A stretch of 64,000 nt of DNA from LH-M37 sp965602855 (GTDB taxonomy: Bacteria > Pseudomonadota > Gammaproteobacteria > SZUA-229). The stretch lies in the NCBI GenBank assembly GCA_965602855.1, contig CBFCZV010000002.1, forward strand, positions 1 through 64,000, read 5' to 3'. Under the pieces are notes generated by a model. It did no database searches. It saw only the letters and a program-made list of their open reading frames with translations, and was not told the DNA's origin. This document shows positions 34,260-41,943 of the stretch, piece after piece; the first letter of the stretch is position 1; every line of letters begins with the position of its first letter. Both the position numbers and the translations under genes were made by a program.

Positions 34260-36173
34260 GTGATTGAAGAGCAACATAAAAAATCGAATGTAGTAAATTT
34301 GAATCAAAGCCTCAAAGATAGAGAGGTAGAGATAGATCTTTTACAGAAAACCTTTGCTGAGATCGGTGGTGAGCTCGATCTTGATAAGGTTTTTCAGATC
34401 GTTTCTGAGCGTGCTCGCTCTTTAGTGCGTGCAGAAACAATATTGATCCCCCTTCTTGATGATAACTGTGAAACCTACACCTATCGTGGTGGTTCGGGTG
34501 AAAATACGGATGAAATCGTTGGTGAGTCGCTGCCACTGGAATTTGGTATTTGCGGCTGGGTCTGGAAGCACAAACGCCCCTGGTGGCGAGGTATGCTTGA
34601 TGAGCTGGATGATGATGAAAGAAACCGTTGGGAAGAAGAAGCAGGCACGATGATTCTGGTGCCCTTGCAGGGACGGCGGCATTTTCTGGGTGGCATTGCT
34701 GGTATCAATAAAGTCGGTGGTGGTGAATTTACCCGCAGGGATTTAAATTTATTGCAGATGTTTGCCAGTATCGTATCGATTGCCATCGAAAATGCCATGT
34801 CTGTGGACAGCATGGAGAAAGCCAGAAAGGTTAACGATGATTATCGGATGCGTCTGGAAGTTCTCAACAAGCAGTTGCTAGAGAGCACCAAGGAACTGGA
34901 GTACCTGTCGTTGTACGATACGGTAACCGGCCTGCCCAATCGCTCGTTATTTCATGATCGCCTATCACGCAATATTTCTCAGGCAATCTTATCAGACGAA
35001 CATATTGGTCTCCTGATAGTTGATCTTGATCGATTTAAGGAAATCAATGAGGCATTGGGCCATGAGCGGGGAGATTTACTGCTGAAGAAAATTGCACAGC
35101 GTTTTGAGCGGAATATGAAGTCCAGTGAAACACTGGCACGTTTAGGTGGTGATGAATTTATTATTGTGATGCCGGATTGCAATGAAGAAAAATCGATGCA
35201 GAGGGCAAAAGAATTTATAGCGATGTTTGATGAGGAGTTTAATATCGTCAATATGAAAATACCCGTCAGCGCCAGTTTTGGCTTGTCCATATTTCCGACC
35301 CAGGGTGATGATGCTGGTAGTTTGTTGAGTCATGCGGATTCGGCTATGTATGAGGCAAAGACCAACTCTGTAAAACTATGCATGTATGACCCTGAGCGTG
35401 ATTATATGACTAGAGGTCGTCTGGTGATGGAAGCTGGCATACGTCGTGCGCTGGAAGAAAAACAATTTGAGCTATATTACCAGCCAAAGATTTCTATTAA
35501 GGATGGTAAGTTAACTTCAGCAGAAGCATTGGGTCGTTGGGTAACAGAAGAACGGGGTGTTGTTTTACCTGATAGCTTTATAAAAGTGCTTGAGCAAAAT
35601 GGTCTGCTTGATGATTATACTTATTGGGCTATTGAAACTGCGTTAAAGCAGGCAAAAGCCTGGGCTAGTGAGTATTCGTTACGTGTCGCAGTAAATTTGT
35701 CACCGCATACTTTGATAGATCCTAATTTTATAAAAAAAATGGATGAAATTATTGGTGATAAAGAAAGTGGTAAACATCTCATTTTTGAAATTACTGAGAA
35801 CCTGTTTTTGTCAGAATATAAATTATTGAGTGAAGTGCTTGAATATGTATGTAAGTTAGGTGTTCATTTATCTATTGATGATTATGGTACCGGCTATTCA
35901 TCATTAAGTCGCTTAATCAAGCTACCGGTTAATGAGTTAAAGATTGATAAATCATTTGTTAAAAATGTGAATACTAATAAAGATGATGAGATAGTGGTGC
36001 GATCCACGATCGAGCTGGCTCACAATCTTGGTTTAACGGTAGTGGCTGAAGGCATAGAAGATGAAGAAGTTATGTGCTTCCTGAAAAAATACAATTGTGA
36101 TATTGCTCAGGGTTTTTTGATCAGCAAGCCGCTACCGCTTGATGAGTTTGACAAGTTTTTAAAGGAATATTGA
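34260..36173 (+). CDS. GAF-GGDEF-EAL cyclic-di-GMP signalling protein
   Basis: A 637-residue cytoplasmic protein. A GAF sensor lies at about 30-185 (DLDKVFQIVSERARSLVRAE, FGICGWVWKHKRPWW), a short coiled coil at 185-215, GGDEF at about 220-380 with an intact RLGGDEF active site, and EAL at about 390-637 with AEALGRW, the NLSP/ENL ligand regions and DDYGTGYSS. Both catalytic cores look intact, so it could make or degrade c-di-GMP. No membrane helix is seen. The start codon is GTG at 34260. Confidence 0.93.
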   Translation: MIEEQHKKSNVVNLNQSLKDREVEIDLLQKTFAEIGGELDLDKVFQIVSERARSLVRAETILIPLLDDNCETYTYRGGSGENTDEIVGESLPLEFGICGWVWKHKRPWWRGMLDELDDDERNRWEEEAGTMILVPLQGRRHFLGGIAGINKVGGGEFTRRDLNLLQMFASIVSIAIENAMSVDSMEKARKVNDDYRMRLEVLNKQLLESTKELEYLSLYDTVTGLPNRSLFHDRLSRNISQAILSDEHIGLLIVDLDRFKEINEALGHERGDLLLKKIAQRFERNMKSSETLARLGGDEFIIVMPDCNEEKSMQRAKEFIAMFDEEFNIVNMKIPVSASFGLSIFPTQGDDAGSLLSHADSAMYEAKTNSVKLCMYDPERDYMTRGRLVMEAGIRRALEEKQFELYYQPKISIKDGKLTSAEALGRWVTEERGVVLPDSFIKVLEQNGLLDDYTYWAIETALKQAKAWASEYSLRVAVNLSPHTLIDPNFIKKMDEIIGDKESGKHLIFEITENLFLSEYKLLSEVLEYVCKLGVHLSIDDYGTGYSSLSRLIKLPVNELKIDKSFVKNVNTNKDDEIVVRSTIELAHNLGLTVVAEGIEDEEVMCFLKKYNCDIAQGFLISKPLPLDEFDKFLKEY

Positions 36174-36179
36174 GTTTTA

Positions 36180-37577
36180 TCAAATCCTGGGGAAGTTGAT
36201 AGTTACTACCAGCCCTGAACCGGTTTCTGGTTCTCCCATTTGCAGCGTTGCGTTATGTAATTCAACAACACGCATAACAATAGACAGGCCTATGCCGCAT
36301 CCCGGGTTGTCATGATTTTCCATTCTGAAAAATCGCTCGAATACACGTTCACGCTGCTCGGCAGGAATACCCGGACCGTTATCCTCAATGATTAAGTCGA
36401 TAGATTCTTTGCCAGGAATTATTGCAGCTTTAACTTTGCCGCCTTCCTGCGTGTAGCATATAGCATTATTTATAAGGTTTCGTATTAACAAACTTAGAGA
36501 TGTGTTGTCTGCTTTTATATCAACGTCTTCACATTCATCGACAGAAAGCTCGATATTTTTTTTATCTGCGATGGGCGTGAGTAGTGCAACCTCGTCAATG
36601 ACGGCATTTTTGAGATTGAGTGTCTCAAGGTTTTTTGAGAAGGATTCTGGTTCCAGCTTTGCCAGTGCCAGTAGTTGATCGACCAGATGAGTCGTTCGAT
36701 CTATGCCGTGAAGAATATTTTCCAGTGCGATTTCTCTATCATCATCATTGCTGGCTTTTTGGGCTAATTCGGTGTGCAGTCTAACCGCTGCCAGAGGTGT
36801 TCTAAGTTCATGGGCAGCATCGGAAGTAATTCTTTTCTCTCTGTCCAGGGCGTGTTTTAAGCGTGACAATAAACTGTTTAATGCGCCGGCAATGGTTTTT
36901 ATTTCGGTGGGCACATGGGTTTCTGAAACAGCATCAAGCTTAGAGGCGTCGCGTCGTCCAATTTGTGAAGCAAGGTTTTGCAAAGGTGATAATCCCTGAC
37001 TGATGGCAAACCACATAACAATCGATAGCACAGGTGTTAGAACGATAAATAATAGAAAAAGATCTGAACTTAATTTTTTTATTAAATCATTGCGTACATC
37101 GATGCGCTCCGCGGTTATACATTGATAGTGAGGTTTGTAACTGTGCAAACTAAATACCCGCCATTCCTGACCAAGGAAAGACTGGTTATCAAAACCCTCT
37201 TCTTTATCGGACATGGGTTTGATCGGGGCATTTTTCGATTTCAGGATTAGATTGCCGAGGTCGTCCCACACCTGAAAGGCAAGTTTATTTTCATAGACAT
37301 GGCCAGAGATTAGTTCGTGAGCGGCTTCATCATCGTGTTCCTGTTCGTCTGACATCATGGCATTTTCATCGAGATATTTCTGAATGCTTGAGAAGTCACT
37401 GCGTCCTTGATCTGCCTGAACCATGCTCAGCATCAAGCGAGCAGAACGTGATAGCTGGGCATCGAATAGTTCTCTGGTTTCGTGCTGTGTGTCTTCGTAA
37501 CCAAACCAGGTGCCACCGCCCACTATGAGTAGTGAAACTATAAACAGGCGCAGCATGAGGTGGTATCTAATAGACAT
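36180..37577 (-). CDS. Two-component sensor histidine kinase, QseC/PmrB type
   Basis: A 465-residue inner-membrane kinase. A first membrane helix (residues 8-26) is followed by a periplasmic domain of about 140 residues, a second helix near 168-188, a HAMP segment, the phospho-acceptor SDAAHELRTPLAAVRLHTE near residue 246-264, and the ATPase N box NLINNAICYTQEGG with the G boxes EDNGPGIP and GCGIGLSIV. The periplasmic part is long and rich in acidic residues (EQEHDDEAAHELISGH), which might bind cations. It overlaps the regulator gene by 1 bp. Confidence 0.92.
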   Translation of the reverse strand: MSIRYHLMLRLFIVSLLIVGGGTWFGYEDTQHETRELFDAQLSRSARLMLSMVQADQGRSDFSSIQKYLDENAMMSDEQEHDDEAAHELISGHVYENKLAFQVWDDLGNLILKSKNAPIKPMSDKEEGFDNQSFLGQEWRVFSLHSYKPHYQCITAERIDVRNDLIKKLSSDLFLLFIVLTPVLSIVMWFAISQGLSPLQNLASQIGRRDASKLDAVSETHVPTEIKTIAGALNSLLSRLKHALDREKRITSDAAHELRTPLAAVRLHTELAQKASNDDDREIALENILHGIDRTTHLVDQLLALAKLEPESFSKNLETLNLKNAVIDEVALLTPIADKKNIELSVDECEDVDIKADNTSLSLLIRNLINNAICYTQEGGKVKAAIIPGKESIDLIIEDNGPGIPAEQRERVFERFFRMENHDNPGCGIGLSIVMRVVELHNATLQMGEPETGSGLVVTINFPRI

Positions 37578-38236
37578 TATTCTTTAGCTACGGTGTAACC
37601 GACGCCGCGTACTGTTTTTATCAGGTCAGCGCCGAATTTTTTTCGAAGGTGATGGATGTAGACTTCGATGGTGTTGCTTTCAATTTCGTTACCCCAGCTA
37701 TAGAGTTTTTCTTCAAGATAGGGTCGAGACAGAACGCGCCCGGCACTTGAGATAAGTTCCTCTAACAGAGCCAGTTCACGTCTGGAAATTTCTATATTTT
37801 CATTGTCGTATGAGATCGTGTGGGCAGATGAATCGATAATGATATTTTTATACTTAATGGTTTGCTGGGATAGCCCGCGTGAGCGCCGGGTGAGGGCGCG
37901 GAGTCTGGCGCAAAGCTCGTCAAGTTCGAAGGGTTTTGTCAGGTAATCATCAGCACCTGCATCCAGTCCGCCAACCCGATCAGATACAGCATCCTGTGCG
38001 GTTAGTATGAGAACGGGTGTGGTTACCTCCTGTTTACGGGCATTGCCCAGTACTTCCAGGCCGTTCATTTTTGGCAGGCCGATATCCAGAATGATGGCGT
38101 CATAAGGAATGCTGGTGATTGCAGATAAGGCGGCTTCACCATCTTTGACCCAGTCGATGGAATAACCATCATTTTGTAATCCGGTCTGTAAGCCACTGCC
38201 GAGCAGTGAGTCGTCTTCGACCAATAAAATACGCAA
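37577..38236 (-). CDS. OmpR-family response regulator, QseB/PmrA type
   Basis: A 219-residue regulator. The receiver domain has the acid pocket EDD at 7-9, the phospho-Asp in AIILDIGLPKMNG at about residue 51, and Lys in LTKPF near 101. The C-terminal winged helix contains SRRELALLEELISSAGRVLSR and EVYIHHLRKKFG. The sequence fits the QseB/PmrA subgroup, which binds CTTAAG-type direct repeats. Two such sites lie just upstream in the divergent promoter region. Confidence 0.93.
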   Translation of the reverse strand: MRILLVEDDSLLGSGLQTGLQNDGYSIDWVKDGEAALSAITSIPYDAIILDIGLPKMNGLEVLGNARKQEVTTPVLILTAQDAVSDRVGGLDAGADDYLTKPFELDELCARLRALTRRSRGLSQQTIKYKNIIIDSSAHTISYDNENIEISRRELALLEELISSAGRVLSRPYLEEKLYSWGNEIESNTIEVYIHHLRKKFGADLIKTVRGVGYTVAKE

Positions 38237-38282
38237 GTCTTTTTCCTGTTTGGTTTAATATGGTGAATCTTCAACGATTAAG

Positions 38283-38332
38283 CTTAAGTCAGGCTTAAAT
38301 GTATTTATCTGGATATTTAAGGTTGTCTTAAG
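38283..38332. promoter_or_regulatory. Two PmrA/QseB-type direct-repeat boxes in a divergent promoter region
   Basis: Box 1 is CTTAAG-TCAGG-CTTAAA at 38283-38299; box 2 is TTTAAG-GTTGT-CTTAAG at 38316-38332. Both have the 6-5-6 layout of the PmrA consensus. Their centres are 33 bp apart, about three helical turns, so they face the same side of DNA. A CATAAT -10-like box at 38341-38346 follows box 2 toward the tlpA-like gene. They lie between the two-component genes and the TlpA/DUF4266/DUF3570 genes. Confidence 0.7.
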
Positions 38333-38382
38333 ACTCAGTCCATAATCTTAGTCCATCTAAATTTAATAGTGTGTATAAGAAT

Positions 38383-38865
38383 ATGAGACTAGCTCAGTAT
38401 ACCTTCCTTTTGTTGATGCTAACTTTTAGCCATATCAGCCTTGCGGCCGTTCAGGACGCGCCTTCGATCAAGCTGCCGACGGCCGATGGTCAGGTAGATC
38501 TGGCTACACTGAAGGGCAAAGTGGTTTATCTTGATTTCTGGGCATCCTGGTGTGAGCCGTGCAAGAAATCATTTCCCTGGATGCATAAGATGAAAAAGAC
38601 TTATCAGGATAAAGGTTTCGAAGTGCTGGCGATTAGCCTTGATAAGGAAAGAAAACTGGCGGATGCATTTCTAAAAGGCATGGATATTAATTTTGTGGTT
38701 GCTTTTGATGATGCGGGGAATACCGCCAAAGAATATAAACTGCGCGGTATGCCGAGCAGTTACCTGATTGGACGTGATGGCAAACTCTATGCATCACATA
38801 TTGGTTTTCGTGAGAAAGACAAAGCGAAAATGGAAAAAGCGATTAAGCAATTGTTAGCGCAGTAG
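38383..38865 (+). CDS. TlpA-like periplasmic thioredoxin
   Basis: A 160-residue protein with a signal peptide (RLAQYTFLLLMLTFSHISLA) and a thioredoxin/TlpA fold. The active site is WASWCEPCKKSFPWM, a CxxC of the reducing TlpA/ResA type, and the cis-proline loop is RGMPSSYLIGRDG. It likely reduces disulfides or delivers electrons in the periplasm. GTG at 38371 is an alternative start. It is the first gene of the module with DUF4266, DUF3570 and ApbE. Confidence 0.9.
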   Translation: MRLAQYTFLLLMLTFSHISLAAVQDAPSIKLPTADGQVDLATLKGKVVYLDFWASWCEPCKKSFPWMHKMKKTYQDKGFEVLAISLDKERKLADAFLKGMDINFVVAFDDAGNTAKEYKLRGMPSSYLIGRDGKLYASHIGFREKDKAKMEKAIKQLLAQ

Positions 38866-38904
38866 TCACGGCAATAACCATTGATTTTGATTATGAGGAG
38901 TATT

Positions 38905-39117
38905 ATGAAACGCACAGCAACAATTATTTTATTAATGGCGCTTGCAGGTTGTTCCAGCATGGGCGTAGAACCATGGGAGCGCGATCTGCTAGCCAAAGAT
39001 TCGATGCAATTATCGCCTGATTATTTCGATAATTTTTACGATGAGCACATTTATTTCAGTAAAGAGGCCTCCAGTGGTGGTCAGGGCGTCGGCGGCGGAG
39101 GTTGCGGATGCAATTAA
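38905..39117 (+). CDS. Small DUF4266-type lipoprotein with Gly-rich CGC tail
   Basis: A 70-residue protein. GAGGAG sits 6 bases before the ATG at 38905; the longer frame from 38881 is unlikely. The signal ends in the lipobox LAGC (Cys15), so the mature form is a lipid-anchored peptide of about 56 residues. The middle has VEPWERDLLAKDSMQLSPD, the DUF4266 signature as I know it, and the end is GGQGVGGGGCGCN. The strictly placed C-G-C after a glycine run suggests a metal, flavin or disulfide function with the adjacent TlpA and ApbE proteins. Its function is unestablished. Confidence 0.85.
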   Translation: MKRTATIILLMALAGCSSMGVEPWERDLLAKDSMQLSPDYFDNFYDEHIYFSKEASSGGQGVGGGGCGCN

Positions 39118-40400
39118 AGAAGATAAAAGGCCAGATGGCCGTAGCGACCTGTGCCCTGTTACAGGTTGCCTCACCCGCTGTTAATGCAGTGGAAGCCGAA
39201 ACTGAATGGGATGTTGATACCGCATTTCTTTATTACAGTGAAGCAGATGGTCGGGTGTCCGCATTTGAACCTGCCATCTATGCAGGTCGTGATCTGGGTG
39301 ATGATGAGCGAGTAGATTTTCGAGTTGTTTTCGATGCCCTGACAGGTGCAACGCCCAATGGTGGTTACGCAACTTCAGCACCACAAACCTTTACCACGCC
39401 ATCAGGTGACAGTTCATACACCACACCTGCGGGAGAATCGCCACTGGATGATACCTTTAGAGATGCGCGTGTTTCTCTGGGTGCCGACTGGACCATGTCA
39501 CTGGATCGTATGTCCAGAGTGGTATGGGGTGCGAATCTTTCTGGAGAGATCGATTATATTTCCATGGGTGTGACTGCTGCTTATTCTCAGGACTTTAATA
39601 ATCGAAACACCACGCTAACGACCAGTTTTGGTTTTAATAACGATATGATTAATCCCCAGGGCGGCACCCCCATTGAGTTTGCGCCAATGCGTGCCGCAAA
39701 TACGGGCACTAACAGAGATGGTGACAGTGAAACAAAAACCATCACTGACTTTATGATTGGCGTTACTCAGGTGGTGAGTCGCAAGACACTTATTCAATTG
39801 AATATATCGTTAGGCATGGTTGATGGTTACCAGAATGATCCCTATAAGATTTTGACAGTATCAAATGCTGCAGGTGATCCTATAACCTCATTTTTGACAG
39901 CTAATGATTTATCTTATGTTTATGAAAAAAGACCTGACTCACGCCAGAAAAATGTTATGTTCTTCAAGGCCGTGCATCATCTAGAAGAAGATGTCATTAA
40001 CTTCTCGTACCGTTATTACTCAGATGACTGGGGCATTAAATCGCACACACTGGATTGGAAATATCGTTATGAGCTGGCTAACAGTTATTTGCAGCCACAC
40101 GTGCGCTACTACACACAGGACGCTGCTGATTTCTATAGTCACAGTCTGGTGCTAGGGACTGATATTGATACCGCCGGTAATGCGCTGGTTGATTATGCCA
40201 GCAATGATTACCGACTGGCCGAATTGGATACAGTCACACTGGGTCTTAAATATGGCATGCTCATGGGCAATGATAGCGAGTTCTCCGTGCGCGGTGAGAT
40301 CATTTCCCAGTCCGTGAATGACAGTGGTGTGCCTGCTGGTCAGGAAACCCCTGATTTGGATGCACTGATGTTTCAGGTTAACTATTCTTTCTTGTGGTGA
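39108..40400 (+). CDS. DUF3570 outer-membrane beta-barrel protein
   Basis: A 430-residue protein. GGAGG lies six bases before ATG 39108, which overlaps the previous gene by 10 bp. A signal region (GQMAVATCALLQVASPAVNA) precedes WDVDTAFLYYSEADGRVSAFEP, typical of DUF3570. Alternating aromatic strands and a final FQVNYSFLW indicate a beta barrel inserted by the Bam machine. The region 85-110 is Thr/Ser/Pro-rich and may be a surface loop. It is co-translated with the DUF4266 lipoprotein, so the two probably act together at the outer membrane. Confidence 0.88.
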   Translation: MQLKKIKGQMAVATCALLQVASPAVNAVEAETEWDVDTAFLYYSEADGRVSAFEPAIYAGRDLGDDERVDFRVVFDALTGATPNGGYATSAPQTFTTPSGDSSYTTPAGESPLDDTFRDARVSLGADWTMSLDRMSRVVWGANLSGEIDYISMGVTAAYSQDFNNRNTTLTTSFGFNNDMINPQGGTPIEFAPMRAANTGTNRDGDSETKTITDFMIGVTQVVSRKTLIQLNISLGMVDGYQNDPYKILTVSNAAGDPITSFLTANDLSYVYEKRPDSRQKNVMFFKAVHHLEEDVINFSYRYYSDDWGIKSHTLDWKYRYELANSYLQPHVRYYTQDAADFYSHSLVLGTDIDTAGNALVDYASNDYRLAELDTVTLGLKYGMLMGNDSEFSVRGEIISQSVNDSGVPAGQETPDLDALMFQVNYSFLW

Positions 40401-40454
40401 TAATTGATTATGACGAAACAGGGATTGTTTCTGACATGCTGATCAATTAAGTTT

Positions 40455-40483
40455 AGGGCTTCTATAAAGAAGCCCTTTTTTTT
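40455..40483 (+). terminator. Terminator directly in front of apbE
   Basis: AGGGCTTC / GAAGCCCT with a TATAAA loop is followed by a run of T that ends at the base before the apbE ATG. It is a strong intrinsic terminator by form. It would separate the TlpA-DUF4266-DUF3570 transcript from apbE unless read-through occurs. Confidence 0.8.
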
Positions 40484-41380
40484 ATGAAAAATTTAAAATC
40501 AAAAAATCTAAAGCTGAAACGGGAAGCCGATTACTGGCAGGGCTCATTCTCAGCCATGGCCAGTCCCTGTGAAGTGCTCATGGAAGTCAAAGACAAGACA
40601 CTGGCTGCCCGTATCCTCGAGGCGGTAGCTGATGAAGCAAAGCGCATAGAGAAAAAATTCAGTCGTTATCGTGATGATAATATTATTCATAAAATAAATA
40701 ATGCAAAAGGCTCGCCGGTTTCAATCGACGATGAAACAGCAAGGTTGATCGATTTTTCGTGCCAGCTCCACCAGATGTCCGAAGGCCTGTTTGATATCAC
40801 CTCCGGTGTACTCAGAAAAGTCTGGAAGTTTGATGGCAGTGATAACGTGCCGGAGTTTTTAGCGGTGGCCGCTATGCTGGAGAAGATTGGCTGGTCAAAG
40901 GTGCAATGGAAATACCAAACGGTAACCATGCCCGAAGGCATGGAAATTGATCTCGGCGGTGTCGGTAAAGAATACGCCGTTGATTGCTGTGTACAAATAG
41001 CACGTTCTTTAACCGATGAAAGCGTGCTGGTTAATTTTGGTGGTGATCTGGCCACCACCGGCGAACGCCGAAACAAAAACTGCTGGTCAGTCGGCCGGTT
41101 GGTCACCGGCAAGGAAAATGCAGTTGCTCTGTTTAAACTATCCCGTGGTGCCATCGCCACCAGTGGTGATGCACATCGTTATTTATTGAAAGATGGTGTG
41201 CGTTACAGTCATGTGCTCAATCCTAAAACAGGCTGGTCGGTACCCGATGCACCGCATACGGTGAGTGTGGCAGCACCTACCTGTGTTGAAGCGGGGATGA
41301 TGTCTACATTGGCGATGTTGCAGGGGGAGAAGGCGAGGGAGTTTTTGGGGTTGCAGGAAGTGGATTTTTGGGTGGATTAG
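40484..41380 (+). CDS. apbE: FAD:protein FMN transferase, ApbE-like, without signal peptide
   Basis: A 298-residue flavin transferase that links FMN to Thr/Ser of target proteins. GSFSAMASPCEVLME, FSRYRDDNIIHKIN, DLGGVGKEYAVD, VNFGGDLATTG and HVLNPKTGWSV match the ApbE core. Two points are unusual. There is no signal peptide or lipobox, so it appears cytoplasmic. The magnesium site usually written ADAxxTA reads AGMMSTL here, without the Asp. The ATG at 40484 follows a terminator T-run and has no ribosome site; an initiator further in is possible. It closes the DUF4266/DUF3570 module. Confidence 0.85.
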   Translation: MKNLKSKNLKLKREADYWQGSFSAMASPCEVLMEVKDKTLAARILEAVADEAKRIEKKFSRYRDDNIIHKINNAKGSPVSIDDETARLIDFSCQLHQMSEGLFDITSGVLRKVWKFDGSDNVPEFLAVAAMLEKIGWSKVQWKYQTVTMPEGMEIDLGGVGKEYAVDCCVQIARSLTDESVLVNFGGDLATTGERRNKNCWSVGRLVTGKENAVALFKLSRGAIATSGDAHRYLLKDGVRYSHVLNPKTGWSVPDAPHTVSVAAPTCVEAGMMSTLAMLQGEKAREFLGLQEVDFWVD

Positions 41381-41403
41381 GTTTCTGTCGCTAAACAACC
41401 TCC

Positions 41404-41436
41404 GTCATCCCGGTATGTTTTTTAGCCGGGATCCAT
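41404..41436. repeat. REP-like inverted repeat
   Basis: CGTCATCCCGG ... CCGGGATCCATG forms a stem (ATCCCGG/CCGGGAT) around a T-rich loop. It resembles the CGTCATTCCCGC/GCGGGAATCCA class of intergenic repeats found across many proteobacteria. Confidence 0.5.
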
Positions 41437-41507
41437 GTTTGGGAATTTGTAGTAATTCATAACTTTGGTGGAGTGGGTATTCGCACCCACGGGCGAGGCA
41501 CTTTTTA

Positions 41508-41605
41508 TATTCCGCACATCCATGTGCTCCACCCTACGGGCCGTGTATAAAACACACGTTTAAATCTGATCCAGTCAGATTTATCTACAGTAAGAAAAAG
41601 TACCC
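41508..41605. repeat. Multi-hairpin intergenic repeat, copy B
   Basis: Hairpins GCACA-TCCA-TGTGC at 41514-41527, CCC-TA-CGGG at 41533-41540 and AAATCTGA-TCCAG-TCAGATTT at 41562-41582 follow the order of copy A at 2761-2842. Flanking text (ATTC before, CTACA-AAGAAA after) also agrees. Confidence 0.5.
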
Positions 41606-41858
41606 AAAAAGTGCCGCCCCAAACAACCTGCCTCAGATTCCAACTTTGCCTACGCGTCGGCCTGACTCGCAATCCCGCTCGCAGGCCTTGATTTGCCGTC
41701 CATGGCAAATTAACCCTACCAAAGCCAAAAGCCTCGGCAAACTGATAGGGGATGGAAAAACTAAAAACGCTTTTTTATATGGTGCAACGCTCTGCGTTTA
41801 TTGACTCCTGCGTGCTGGTATATATAAGAAACCTCAATAGCGCGCAATAAAGCGCATC

Positions 41859-41921
41859 GAGATAAAAATAGAGATAAAAGGTTGCGCTAAAATATAATAA
41901 CTGCTATCGTTTACGAAACGT
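41859..41921 (+). promoter_or_regulatory. Promoter with direct repeats and palindrome upstream of the 263-residue protein
   Basis: GAGATAAAA occurs twice, at 41859-41867 and 41871-41879, a 12-bp period. A TATAAT box follows at 41893-41898. CGTTT-ACG-AAACG (41909-41921) is a perfect inverted repeat downstream of the -10. The adjacent gene encodes a winged-helix-like protein, so self-regulation is conceivable. Confidence 0.4.
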
Positions 41922-41943
41922 AGTAAATGACAGAGGAAGAATT

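Larger units (their letters stand above)
41381..41943. other. Repeat-rich intergenic region of about 560 bp
   Basis: No convincing gene is seen. It contains a REP-like hairpin at 41404-41436, a perfect GTGGGT/ACCCAC hairpin at 41476-41493, the multi-hairpin repeat copy B at 41508-41605, and degenerate sequence that includes AAAAAGTACCCAAAAAGTGCC, a type common in gammaproteobacterial intergenic repeats. The last 90 bp hold promoter-like DNA for the next gene. It marks the left edge of the accessory island. Confidence 0.6.

Noticed and set aside
41505..41708. 67-residue minus-strand ORF in the repeat region
   Set aside because: It lies in degenerate intergenic repeats of a type that often yields spurious ORFs; no ribosome site or recognisable domain.
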